Positions 1-12,400 of a stretch of DNA of 64,000 bases are shown piece after piece. The notes beneath the pieces were generated by a model, which worked only from the letters and a program-made list of their open reading frames with translations, had not been told where the DNA came from and made no database searches. A program made the translations under genes and the position numbers. Origin of the DNA: Tribonema minus (Eukaryota; Sar; Xanthophyceae; Tribonematales; Tribonemataceae). The stretch spans positions 248,001 through 312,000 of the forward strand of contig JAFCMP010000061.1 in assembly GCA_017506865.1 (NCBI GenBank), written 5' to 3'. The stretch's first letter is position 1. Each line of letters begins with the position of its first letter.

Positions 1-296
1 AGGCAAGTATTCACAACAGTGGCATGAATGATGTGCCACCGCCACAAGTGCTTCATACCCGTGACATTCTTTTCATCAAACTAGTCTGGTGGTCCTTGGC
101 TGATGTCCACCTGAACCATGACCTGACAGCCTGTCTTGTCATGTTTTATGAAGGCAGTGCAGCTTGACACGTTGGTTCACTGAGCACACAATGGTGGGTA
201 ACTTCGGCACTGTTGAACTTGTTGCCGGCTTAGTATTTTCATTTGGTAACAAGTACCGACCTGCATTAATATTGTTTGCCGCGGGCTGCGTTGCAG

Positions 297-3200
297 ATTC
301 CCCAGCTTCGCAAGGACTTTGCGACCCCCGACTACTGCTCTCTGCTGTGCGAAGACGAGGTAGGCGGCTTCTGCCCACTAGCTACTATTTTGTGCTTCTC
401 CTGTGTGACAATGCTCGAGGCATCTGCTGTCAGGGCTAGATATTGAAGTTGCCACCATGAGTTTTTGAAAAGGGGCTGCGGCAACACTCAGCTGAAAATA
501 ATGCCGAGTGCATGTGTTTGTGCTTCAATAGCATACTTGTATGTGGCACGCAGCTTCTTGTAGTCATTTGCCAGCCTCGGAGATAAGGCATGGTGCTGTA
601 GCACCGGGTGTCACATATTAATGTTACGGCAATAGCAAGAATTGTAGTTGTTGCACACCCATGATGCAGTTCGTACACTCACGCAATTTAAAGATGCATG
701 CAGCTAAATCAGTTGCAAGCCAATGACTCCAATGTCCTCAAGACAGATCCTATGGGCAGGTGCAGCTGTTGCCCTGCATATGTGTGAAAAAAACCAACAA
801 TCTGCTGCAAATGCATTATTACACAAAAAGCAATCTGAGAGGCTTGCACCCTTGCCAAGTGAAAATGCCTGACGTCTGCATGAACATCGCCAGCAGTCTT
901 GTCCACTATGCTGTTATAATCCCTAGCTACCTTGTTTTCTTTTTGCCATACAAAGCACATGATCCATGTACTACTGTAGATGCATACACATGCTGCAGGA
1001 ACACTCGACTTCAACACCGTTCAATCTTGGCCTGCATGCACGTGTACAATACTTCACTGTTCTTCGATCGTGACTGTGCCACACTGACCAGGAGGAGGAC
1101 CCCGAGGCTGGCAGTGATGTGGTGGCAAACGCTTGGCTAGGGCCCAAGGGCACGTGCTCACCGTGTCACACCGACCCCACACATAACCTGCTCTGCCAGG
1201 TACCTACTTCTGAAGTACATATTTTGCCATGACGTGCATTGTACAACGACATTATTTTTCCGTACGGAAGCGTTTCGTGTGTGCGAAGCGTGGGTTCCAA
1301 AGCTCGGGTGATGTTGTGCATGTTTGCTGGCGGTGAGCTGCCGACAGCCGTATTGTCAATGTCAACAACCTACATGTACATGGTAGCTCATGCACTGCTG
1401 CCATTTTTGTCCCCAGAATCAAGTGCCACTTCGCCACGCAATCAGCAGATTCACAGATGAGACGCTGCCTGCACAGCAGTATGTTGCAACGGCACACTGA
1501 CGATGGGCAGGCGGCAGAAGTGCTGGGGTGATGAGTGCATCAGGACCAGCAAAAGTACATCTTTCCCTCTGCAGTGTGAAGAGCTGCTGATAGAGCTTCA
1601 AGCAATGAAGCCTGGGGGGTACTTCCGCAGGCGTAACATGAGCAAGTACACCATGGAATGATTTGGTGTCTTTTGCAACCCCTTGAACTTACCACCCTAA
1701 TTTGTGAACTCTGCCGCAGTCATCCCGGTATTAAACTGGGTGGGGGTTTCATTCGGCTACCTGGTTGGCAGCAGCGATTCTCCCCCTTGGCATGCTACGT
1801 AAATTATAGGAATACAACTCAAAGCCGTGCATGGGCACTTCAAGAATGTGATGCCCACTTGTGAAGCACGTGCTGGGATGAGGGCGCAGCAGCCAGTGCT
1901 GCCAGCACCAATCAATCTGCATATGTACGCGAGCCCGGCAACATCACCTGTGCAACTGGCCCGCACCCCCATCCCTGCAGGTGGTTGGCAGCAAGGAGGT
2001 TACGCTGTTTGCGCCGCAGCACTCCGCTGGCCTGTACCCCAACGAAGGCATCATGAGCAACACGAGCAGAGTCGACGTGGGCGCTGGCGCCGTAGACAGC
2101 GAAGGTGATGCTGCGGCATGTGACTTGCTGAAGTGCGCACTGCGCACTGATGCTGTGATGATGCAGTTAGTGCTCCAGTGACGTTGCTGTGCTGGACTGG
2201 TTAACATGGCCTCCTTCGCTCGTGCCGTGCAGGATTGGGTATGGTGCGCAGTCGGCGACACTAGAATTGGTGTATGGGTATGCTGCATGTACTGTTTCTT
2301 TGATTTTTGCCCCATTGAGCTCCCCCAAGCCCTCATCCAGCTAGCCGCAGAGGACAGCCCATACTGGTCCGGTTTATTATGCCGCCGTTGGGTACCTCAT
2401 ACTACATCGGCATCTCCAACTCGCACACATATTGCAACATAAGAATATGTGCTGTGACGCACTCACTGTTCTGTCCAAATCTGCAGTCAACTTAAATGCA
2501 GTTTTGGTGCTGGCTGTCTCGTCATCGCAGCAGAGTACCCCCTCTTTGCACGCACACCGCGGCACACATGCGTGCTGCACGCAGGCGAGGCGCTGTACAT
2601 ACCCCCCCTCTGGTGGCACTACATCAGGTCAGTCTGCCACACTCCGTGAGGGCATGCACGCCCAGAGAAAAGTAAAACAAATACCACTTCAGATGCAATA
2701 AAAAAATCTTGTTCCCAAACGTAAACCTTTTTGTACACGTTCAGTATGGTGTCCTTCAGAGGTTATTGTTCAGTGTAAGAAAGGCCTGAAGTGCCATTGT
2801 GTGTGTGATGGTCATTGTATTTGCGGCCTTGGCCTTGACACGAGGCCATCTTCCTTTGAGGGGTTGTAACAACTCCACAAGATTCGTTAGTCCCCGACAC
2901 CGCTCGGCGGAGCTGGCACCAGGCAACATCGCGCTCCGACTCTGCGCAGCAGTGAGATGGCCCCATTGCGTTTGCACTGATTGTCGCAAACGATTCATCA
3001 AGTCAACTAGAGTGGTCGTCACCGAGCTTTGAGACACTTTGTTGCAAGCTATTATAGACTCATGTGCAGCAAGCTCGACATCAATCATTCGGGGTTCTGC
3101 GCGCCCTCGGCGAGAAATAATAACAAGTACTCTGTCCTTGCACCTTTAAAAGGATTGTAAAGGTCTTGATTCAGTGTCGCCGCGTTGTGTGTATTACCAC

Positions 3201-3518
3201 GAATGCCCCTGAACGTATAGACGGCGATGGCACACTTTCATCGCAGGCATGCAGCACACACATGTGTCGACGCCATCATCAGAGATGCGTGCTGCATCGT
3301 CAGCAGGGCCATTGAACTTGCACATCTCCTACTCACCGCGTTGTTGGCGCAAGTGTCCATTCTACGTACCCTGACACAAAATACATACCTTGACACATTT
3401 TTGCGCCCATCCATTCTGTCATTGGTGCAGGTCCCTCGAAACCAGTTTCAGCGTGAGCTTGTGGTGGGGCAAGAAGCGCCAGTTGGTGCACGACGGTGGC
3501 ACATATGCAGTAACCTAA
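297..3518 (+). CDS. JMJD5/KDM8-like JmjC 2OG-Fe(II) oxygenase, 3' part
   Basis: Five exons can be joined in phase: 297-359, 1092-1199, 1981-2104, 2534-2627 and 3431-3518 (TAA), giving 158 C-terminal residues. The gene begins left of the window. The read-through matches JMJD5 landmarks in order: IPQLRKDFATPDYC, NAWLGPKGTCSPCHTDP (first two iron ligands, H and D of HTD), VVGSKEVTLFAPQHSAGLYP, ALYIPPLWWHYIR (third iron ligand H) and SFSVSLWW. Known family members hydroxylate arginine/lysine residues of proteins using 2-oxoglutarate, O2 and Fe(II), in nucleus and cytoplasm. The last exon is easy to miss: without it the frame stops at 2647, just past a good AG|GTCAGT donor, and the SFSVSxWW strand would be lost. 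The 2628-3430 intron carries a retroelement tail copy. Family assignment is firm; substrate is unknown. Confidence 0.85.
3073..3135 (+). repeat. Non-LTR retroelement 3' tail copy in the JMJD5 intron
   Basis: About 60 bp centred on GACATCAATCAT and a CGCGCCCTCGGCGAGAAATAA-like stretch. It closely resembles the end of the retroelement at 60960-61022 and a third copy at 44739-44800. All three are followed by TAATAA-like or AGTACTC/AGTACGG sequence. Seen directly by comparing the three sites; that it is a truncated retrotransposon insertion is inferred. Confidence 0.5.
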
Positions 3519-4805
3519 ATGCATTATGCAGTAACGTAAATGAAGCACACGGTCTACCACACAAATTATTGCGCCAGCATGGGCTGCATGCTGCGTATGG
3601 CCCGCACATGCAAGCATGCTGCACATCGGCAACAACGACACCGGTTGTGAAGGGACCCCCATACCAGCGTCGTCAAAGAGCTGAGCTCAACGTTGCCATG
3701 AGATATTTGATATCATCATCAATGCGCGGCATGTTCCACGCATGCACTGGACAGCTGCGAGCAAGGCAGATGCTGCCGCCATCAGCCAAGGCACCGTCTC
3801 CACTCCGCCATCGCTGGCCTTGAATCACCTTACGATTCAACGGAAGATGAATGCACATGAAACACAGATGACACTACATAGTGTCTGTGCATGCTCGCTT
3901 GGCTCAATCTTTGGGAATTGCTGCAAGCATGTTTTTTGCCATAGTACCTGATGTACGATCTGTGCAATGGCTGCACAAATGCGGCAGCTGGCTGCGTCAA
4001 GTAGCACCAGTCAGGTTATTGTTTGAGCGCTTGGATGTGTTTGTGTGTGCCACCGGAGAAGATGGGGACAGATATTTGGTGCGCGAATCGAAGGTTTTAT
4101 ACTTCTATAAGTTCTTCTATTATGTCCTGGGCCGTATGGGCTGAGCACACAATAAAATGGGCTTTGCGATAACTATATCTACAGGGGGGCCGGCGGTTCG
4201 GCGCTGGCCGGCGACGTCCGTGGCACCTGCAACAGTGCGATGCCGCGATAGGCGCCATCAGGGGCTATGACGTGTTCCAGTTGTCAATCACAACGCGTGT
4301 GAGCGCGCGCTGTAGCGCGAGGGAGTTGCGGCGGTGTCAGAAGGCAACACGCTGCGCAAGTTTGTAGCCGCCCTGCGAGCTCTGCTCGGCGAGTGCGTGT
4401 AGCTGCGCCTGGGTGTCGAGTGACATGGGCCAAAGCGGTCCAAGGCTGCGGAGACCGCGGAGGTGGGCCACCTGCTTGAGCAGCTGATAGAGCCTATGCG
4501 CGAGCAAATTGTGTCGCGTGATATAAGCTCATGTGTGCAGCAGCACAGGTGCACGCCTGAGTCCATTGGCCACTGGCACTTGGGTGGGGCACCGCGCGGC
4601 AGCGGCGGCCGGGCGCTCCACGCCAGTGGGCGCCGCAGGTCTCTGGCGGCCACATGGTCTGGGCTTGGCAATCGCGCCATGAAACCCATGCTCTCCTTGA
4701 GGTCCTAAAGGGCACCGCTGCGTCACGCCGCGCCAGCGTCGGCTTACGCGTATTGAAGTTTCGCATGAAGTTGAAGTCTTGGGAAAGAAAGAACACACGG
4801 GAGTC
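3519..4805. other. Intergenic stretch, JMJD5 to aminotransferase
   Basis: No gene model is supported. An 87-codon frame at 3881-4144 (+) ends just before CACAATAAAATGGG but matches no family I know. A GC-richer block at 4180-4700 has short open stretches in several frames interrupted by stops (for example around LRKFVAALRALLGECV) and could be a decayed coding or gag-like remnant. The promoter of the aminotransferase should lie in the right part. Confidence 0.4.
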
Positions 4806-7800
4806 ATGTCTGACGGCAGCAGCGATGCAGTGACCACCAATTCTCTTGTCGATCTGAGGCGCGGCACACCAGATAACACACTGCTGCCCCATGCACTGGT
4901 GTCGGCTGCCTGTCAACAACTCCTGGAGCAGGAAGCCACAGCATATCATGACGAGTACCAGGCTCTTCAGTATGGCGACGATCCCAAGCCTTTCACTGGG
5001 CCTCTGGCGACGTTTCTCAGCCGGCATTATGCGCACGAAGTGAGGCCAGAGCAACTGTACGCGGCCTGTGGGGTCAGCCACGCCTTGGACCTCGTAGCAG
5101 GCATGATCCTCAATCCTTTGCTTCGAATCACCTGCTGCTCGCTGCTCTGTGTGTGGTGCTTGCCAACTTGCCAACCTGCGCTGGCAAGGCAAAGCAGGTT
5201 GAAGCCTGTGTCAACCCTCTCAGCAATGCTGTATCTTGAACCTGGAGCTGTCAATGCTCAAAACAGGTGCATGCTGCCACCAGCGCTACTCGTGTGCACC
5301 TTTCCTTTGTTGCCTGGCACTTAACATGCCTGCTCGGCTTCTGTCTACAGGCGCGTTGTGCAGCGAGCCCGGCGACGTGGCGCTCTGTCAGGACCCGTCC
5401 TACTTCCTTTCCTTCGGTATACTGGCAGACAGAGGGCTGGACGTAGTGCCTGTCAGCACTGACGAGGACTCGGGCCTGACGGCGCACAAGTTGGAGGAGG
5501 CGTTTGAGGCAGTGGCAGCGAAGGGAAAGAAAGCGGTCATGGTGTACTTTGTGCCAACGCACTGCAATCCCACTGGCTTCACCATCGGCGCGGAAGAACG
5601 GGAGAAGCTCGTGCGGGTAAGTTCGGGCACTGCTGCTGCACTGTGTTCAGATCACGTTGCAGAGTCTCGCGTCATGTAAATCACTGGTGATGATGATGCT
5701 TAGGGCAGAGGATGCATCACGAGGTCGAGGCTGTCCTGGTAGTCCATTCCACAGTGTTGTGAGCACGTTGGCACTTGGAAAGTGTCGGTTGATGCCATGA
5801 GGAAGGCGTTGCCACTGCCACACTGTGTTTTCTGGCAGTCGTCATGCCATCAGCTGCGTACCTCCTGTAGTGAGCAGGCGTGCTCGCGTACAGCACTCCG
5901 AATGTGTGCAAGACCATGTACGCACACGCTCGGAGCTGCCTCAACACCAAATCATGCTGCAGGCATGGTTTCAGGTGTCTGCTGGTTGCAATCAAGTACA
6001 AGCGCATTTCAAATGGAGCTGCGCACCTGACACAATAACCGCTGCATATGCAATCATGTGTCATGGCCAGGTGGCAGAAAAATGGAGAGTCACACTTGTG
6101 GCAGACGAGGTGTACCACCTGCTGCACTACTTCCCGGAAGAGCCGCTGCCGCCGGTTATGGCATGCGTATCTGGCGGCTCTCAACGCGTCGTCTCCATCA
6201 GCTCCTTCTCCAAGGTCTTGTGCCCAGGCATCAGGTGCGCACGCCAGAGGCCATGGTTTTAAGCTGAATTCCGGGCTGCTTACCATGATTTCGCGGCCTA
6301 TGGAAACCCTAGGCCACTTCATATCACCACTAGCTGCGAGTGGATTGAAGTACCGTAAAGCACCGGGTAAACAGCCCCCTAGCGGTAAACACCCCCTGCG
6401 CTGTAAAAGACCCGCGGGTCTTATAGCACCAGGGGGTCACTGCCACCTTGAGCTCCCCCTACATAGTAAAAGACCCGGGGGTCGTTTTATGGTATTGTAC
6501 GCCTACGGACATACATTCTGTAGACTGACAGCCCTGCTTTGGCATGCATCAAAATGTTGAGCGCAAGGTTTATACTATAGTACAAGGCCAATGCGCGCAG
6601 CTTGTGCCTTCCTTTTACTATGGTATTATCGGCTAGCCACACCTTGTCACCTACAGCTCTTACGATATTTGATTCATTTCCATTTGTAGTGGTGTAAACT
6701 AATCAAACACAAGGTTCTCCCAGGTTTCACATGCTGCAACGTCGTGCCAACTAAAACCTACTTCGAAGTATGTAAGAGCTCAACATTGCACAGCCACTCA
6801 CAGCGCAGCGTGGGCACAGGACTTGCTCTCTTAGGCTGTAGCGGTTTGCTTACAGCTTGCCCGCGGTAGGTTCCCTGCGAGGTCACAGCAGAACTTGTGT
6901 GCAGCGCTGGGGTGGGCGGATGCAGCTGCGCTGGTCCCCACTGCCTCAGCAGCTGTGACAGCGCTCCTGCAACTGCGTGAATTGCTGCGATCGCCGACTT
7001 TTGTTGTTTCGTCAACGCCTTATGCGCTGTTTGCGCCGTATGCCCCCCGGCAGAGCACTGCTGCTCAGACAAGCACATACTCATCGTGGCACATTGATCT
7101 GTAAGCACACTTTAATCTTGACGGTGACAGCCCCAGATCTTTCTTGCAGCGCGATGCATGAATGTGCTTAGCGTGGATGCTGCTGCGCCTGTCCATCGGC
7201 AGGGTCGGGTGGATACACTCAGCGAATGTGGATCTAGTGTCCCGCATCCGCGGCAGCGGCGTGTTTGTCAGCGGCGGCGTCAGTTGCCAGTTCACCAGCC
7301 GCATGGTGGCCCATGCCATGCAGACGGGAGCCCTTGAAGAGCATCTCGCGCAGGTGACTTGGAACATTCTTAGACGTCACTATGGATGGTCAGCAGTGCA
7401 GGAAGAACTGCTGCTAATGAGTGTTTGTTTATGTGAATGCGCTTTGATGCAGCAGGATACTCTTGTACTGATAGAGTCGGGTTTTTCTAAGTCCTCGTGC
7501 TGGATGTGCCATGTTGTACTGAAATAGAAGTTTACTGTTGAAACACGAGAAATGCATTGAAGCATGGCTTTATATGGGCATCGAGAAGTGCTGTTATCTC
7601 CTGGTTTCTCTGACGTCATGTGCTAATTTTTGACTGACCGGACAATCATAGGCATCGTCAGAAGAAGCACTCGGACACTGAATTAAGATCACTCTAAAAA
7701 GCACGAGGCCAATACAGTACTGGGCGTCAGGAACACCACAAATCAGCACACAATGACTATCCATGAGACTGGCGATCCTCGTGGTCATCTTGTGTATGTG

Positions 7801-8803
7801 TCTGAAGACTTCAACCGTTGCAGCGTCGCACTTGGTGAAGTTTGAGCGAAGCCACGCTGAAACACACACTGCAAACAACACATTATGCTCTTCATCCGCG
7901 CCCCGAAATCGCTGCCACAGAACTGCACGCAGCTGGGCGCAAAGGCGCGTGCGCTGAGCTCAGCGCTCAGCAAGTACCTCCCCCCGGGCTGCACCTTCGC
8001 CCCCCCCCGCGGCGGCTACTTCCTGTGGCTGGGCTTGCCGTGTGGCCTCACCGCATCTGAACTGCTTGACACGTGTCGTACCAGCGTCACGTTCTTGCCT
8101 GGACCAGCAAGCACGGTGAGCGTACGACTGGGAGTAGCCTGGTGATGCCCGGAGCAGGTTCTGATGTGCAGCATAAAATACTGCGTTGATATCACTGACA
8201 GGTGGGGGCTGGTTGGTATATAGAGCACAAACACCACACTCCTGTGTGAAAGCAGACCAGCTCCAGTGGCACGAAGAAATTGTCACTTGTCAGTTGCAAA
8301 TGGATACCACGAGTTTGGAGTTTTGGTATATGGGCCTGCCACTTGATTCGGGGAGCACACCTGGAGGCATGCATGAATGGGTCGGGAATCCTTCGATGTG
8401 TATACATTCTTTTTGTGGTTCCTCACAATATGCAACAGGCATTCGCAGTGTGCAAGGCCTGTCAGTGAGCTCAGGTGCATGTTGACACATGACCAACTTG
8501 AAGGAAGCTTGGCGTGTTGTCGTCAAATAGACTGTGTCAATACTTGAAAGTACACCTTCTCGAGCTGCACCATCCCGAATTAATCATTCACGTTGCCCCT
8601 TTCTGCTGCTTGTACAGGTGGCCGGGTGGCGCGCTTCTCGGGCAGGGCCTGAGGGGGACCCATGGGCAGGGGATTGGGGTATCGGCGGGGGGGTACCAGG
8701 GCACATGCGCCTGTGCTTTGCTAAGGCTAGCATCGATGATCTGAATGAGGGTGCTCGGCGACTTGGGGACGCTATCAAGGCTGCACTGGCTGCAAAGTCA
8801 TGA
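4806..8803 (+). CDS. Class I/II PLP aminotransferase (aminoadipate/kynurenine type, tentative)
   Basis: Six exons join in phase: 4806-5100, 5351-5616, 6071-6234, 7203-7353, 7921-8115 and 8618-8803, giving 418 residues. Fold-type I landmarks are all present: PTHCNPTG (Asn171), ADEVYHLL (Asp199 under the pyridine ring, Tyr202), SISSFSKVLCPGIR (Schiff-base Lys235, Arg242) and C-terminal HMRLCFA (Arg388, substrate carboxylate). Length is normal for the family. Sequence style resembles the 2-aminoadipate/MocR-like branch, which includes kynurenine aminotransferase II; the substrate is inferred only. Intron 1 has a GC donor (CAG|GCATGA). The segment at 8618-8690, before HMRLCFA, is Gly/Trp-rich and poorly conserved, so its acceptor is the least certain. 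It lies 612 bp upstream of the KMO-like gene, same strand. Confidence 0.82.
5101..5350 (+). other. GC-AG intron in the aminotransferase gene
   Basis: Exon 1 reads LDLVAG and exon 2 reads ALCSEPGDV only when the join is GTAGCAG|GCATGA ... TCTACAG|GCGCG. The GT at 5093 would break frame. The donor therefore begins GC rather than GT. Confidence 0.7.
6346..6497. repeat. Structured GTAAA/CCCC-rich module with palindromes in aminotransferase intron 3
   Basis: The stretch repeats short GTAAA-N-CCCC/CCGGG phrases. It contains a perfect 16-bp palindrome AAGACCCGCGGGTCTT (6407-6422) and a near-palindrome AAAAGACCCGGGGGTCGTTTT about 60 bp on. It may be a small mobile element or an RNA stem-loop module. 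No coding content is seen. Confidence 0.45.
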
Positions 8804-9415
8804 TATGTCTGCCACATGTGTACTTTCTGTTGCGTATTCGCACTTCAAGCGAACTGAAAAGCAGTACATGTATTTGTATTCATCATGAGATGTTTCACAT
8901 ATAGAGCTTTACAGTCAACGGCAATTTCCTAGTCATTGACATGGAAGCATCCGAGAAACATGCTGAGGTTTTCTTCTACACAGGTTAAGGCCATACAGTG
9001 TGTAGTAATAAAACTCTAGTCTACTGCAGTGCATGAAAGTGTGCAACCTGTTTATCATTTGTCGCCATGGTTGCTCTGAACCCTCTTGCAATTGAAAAGG
9101 AAACTCACTGGCAGGTGCCCCGATTGATGCAAGCAACTCGACTGGATAGCGCAATTGCTCATGTGATCCTTGTGCTCTTCATATATTTCGTCCACTCCAA
9201 CTGCCACTTTTGAGGGTATGTACCTTGCATCGGTGATTTTTCATAAATCCCGCAGCGCAGGTAGCAAAGGCTGACGGAAGCAAGCCTGCCCTCAAACTCT
9301 CACAACCAGTTTATCGCTGCAGCCCACTGTTTGCTGCGTGAGCAGCAAGCTCTGCGTCGCCAACATAAGGCGCCTTCACCCAAGCTGGCTTCAGGCCAGC
9401 CTGGTGCTGTTGGTC
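8804..9415. other. Intergenic, aminotransferase 3' end to KMO start
   Basis: AT-richer than the flanks, no supported ORF. It should hold the aminotransferase 3' UTR and the KMO-like promoter/5' UTR. An alternative, longer KMO N-terminus could begin within 9338-9415 only from a non-ATG codon. Confidence 0.5.
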
Positions 9416-12400
9416 ATGGTGCAGGCTCTTGCGATGCCTTCGCCTCTGCTGCGAGTCTGCGTCGTCGGAGGCGGGCCTGCAGGAGCGTTGGCGGCGATAA
9501 CATTGGCACAGCGAGGGACGTGCGAAGTCAATGTCTACGAGTGCCGGAGTGCCAAGGAGACTGTGGAACCTGCAAGCCGGGCGCGCAGGTGTGTGCATAC
9601 TTCACGACTTGGTATCATTCTCTCGTATCCATATTGCTGTCTCAATCGATGGCAAAGTCAGCAAGGATTCTGTGTAATGAATGTGAGACAGTCGGTCATC
9701 ACGACGTGATCTTCAAAATATTGCTCATCACATGTGCAAGCAATGGAACTTCAATGTGCATTTTGTACTATAGCTGATTTTTCTCACCTCACATGACGTG
9801 TGCTTGCTTGCGTGATTGCATCGCAGCTACCACAACGTGCTTGTACCCAGGGGCCTGGCGGCATTGAACAGTGCTGGCATAGACATGTACGCCCCAGAGC
9901 ACAACAATGTGGCCGTGAAAATTGCGGGGTCAGTGACACATGACAAGGACAAGGAGCCGAGGACATGGAAGGGCTTTGTACAGGTATGTTGGCCAATCAG
10001 CACTCTATGTAAAAATGCTGCCTGTCGTGTCCTGTTCAGTTCACCTGGTCCGCAGAGATTCACCTGCTGCAGCAGCCACACAAGAGCCTCTGGTGTGGTA
10101 ACCTGCTGGTGCAGCATCTGCTCTCAGGCTGTGTTTGAAGGCTTGTAAGCACTTCCCAAGTCAAGTTCTATCAGACACTGTGTTGTTTGCTGCCGTTTAG
10201 GCTTCGACGAAACTTGATTTCTGGATCAAATGTTTTGTACAGTGGTACTTGTGCTCCTGCAGATTGGTCATACTTGGCACTTCGCTTGTAAATTTTCCAT
10301 AGGATGCACATTGCGTACGTGCTTGGCACTGAACAATCATGAAAATGAGCATGCCCACATTGCATCACCAAATGCACGCCGATGTGCTGTTGTACGTGGC
10401 CAGCTTCCTGCACTGTGGATGAACAGCGGCACTGCATGTCGCGCAACATAAATCATACACCTTCATGGCCCTACATGAGTGCAAAGGCAGCAATGCTCAT
10501 GTATCTATTGCACTATACACTTTGGTGAGCAGGAGACACCTGTAAGGGACGCCGCCGCCTGTGCCTCTCTATGCACACTGCCGTTGCCACCATGACGTGA
10601 TTTCTTGTGGCGCGGTCATCACGTACGCAGGGGTACATTTCCATAGACAGGGGCGATCTGGCGCAGCTCCTGCTCGACAAGGCCGCTGCGCTGCCAAACG
10701 TCCGCGTGCACTACCTGCACTCGCTGGAGGGCGTGGATGTTGCAGCCAACGTCGCCACCTTCAACTTGGTGGGCAAGGAGGGGACGCAGGTGCTGCAGGT
10801 GAGGTACGGTAGCGCGGCAGTGCTCTGCTGCTGCGCGACTCAGTGTAGGGGCCACGAGACATGCTGAGCACATGCGTGCTCAACGTGTGTTGATCGAGGA
10901 CATTGACAACTGCCAGTACATGACGTGGATTCAACTCACAGACACTGGCGACATTGTTTGACTCAAGGTTTTCTGAGTGGTGTGCTAGTAGACATGCAAG
11001 CTTGGCCGCTGATATGGCACGAGGATGTGGCCGTACAGCTTCCGATTTGTTTGACCTGTAAGCTCTTGCTCCACGTGCAGTCCACGTGCAGTATATTGCC
11101 CTCAAAGGCACGTTAAGTGCACCAGAACCCGTGCATCGAGGGAGACGTGCTCGTTGTGCAGTTAGCCCTAGCAGAGCCGTACTGGCAGATATGGAGCAGA
11201 GCACGCATTCACAAGGCAGACAGTATGAGCGTGTTGTCTTGCATTCCAACGTTCAAGACTTTTGAAGGAACAGCCGTTCACATGCAAAGTTTCCAGTCTC
11301 ATCGCACTTGTATTCATAGGCTCACTTTGCCGTCGTCGCCCCCTGTGGTGCGCAGGAATTTGATCTGCTCGTGGGAGCAGATGGCGTGAGAAGCGGCGTT
11401 AGAGCCGCCATGCAGGACCAAGTACCCGGCTTCAGCGTGAAAATCGTGGAGGTGAGAGGGCTTGCCCACTGGCGCCACCACTCTGCGTTTCTTTAGTTGC
11501 TTGTCAGACCACTGAACTCATTTGCGCGCCAGCGCACTGCATATGATGCCATTTTACGTATTGTCACCATGTACATCTCATAGAGAGCTGCATAAAACGA
11601 CATGTACCGGCAGTGGAGCATCTGCGCTTGCGGCCACCACCCCGGTAGCCATTGAACACGTTGTTGCCATAGTCGAGTGGCGGACAGCGTCACCACACTT
11701 GCGAGCAGACGTGTGCGCCATCACTAGTGGCTGCTTCGAGCCGAGTGCCAGTGTCAGTACCATGAGGTTCTCATGTTGAAGTTGTTGTCACGTGCCTCGT
11801 GCTATTCTGCCTCTGCCCAACTTTGCACAGGAGAACTCAGAGTACAAGACGCTCAACCTGGGGCACGCCCGTACACTGCGGGGATATGAGCCTAGCCTAG
11901 ACTGGGAGCACAGGTGACGCAACTTCAAACCCACACTACCTTCGAAAATTCGCGTTGCATGTCGCTACGCATACAGAATGAGAGGTTGCGGCCTTGCAGG
12001 CTGGGCGTACCACAACCACTGTATGGAACAGGTATTGTAGTGGAGTGCTATCATATGCAGCTGGGGAACTAGTGATTGTTGAATTGTTTGAAACACTTTC
12101 CGTGATAAGTCTTGGCACCTTATCCACATTGGCGCTTGCTGCCCCCACGCCCCGCTGCGCCATTGCCAACTCTCTCACCCCCCCTTGCGCCGGTACCTCC
12201 CTCACAGGGTGCACTCATGGAGATCGGTGTCCAAGAAAGGCCTGTTCCTACTCTGTCCGCCACGTCTGGATAGCACGATCGCCGGCGCTCTGGTGCAGCC
12301 GCGCTCGGGCCCGCACTCATTTGAGAGCGCTGGCACGACCGTTGAATCCGTTGGAACGTTCCTGGCGGAAACCTTTCCTCAGCTGCGTGAGGGGCGCACG

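Noticed and set aside
3227..3823. 198-codon + frame
   Set aside because: Runs out of frame across the true JMJD5 last exon (SFSVSLWW in another frame).
4494..5192. 232-codon minus frame
   Set aside because: Antisense to aminotransferase exon 1 and its upstream GC-rich block; no motif and no support from splicing.
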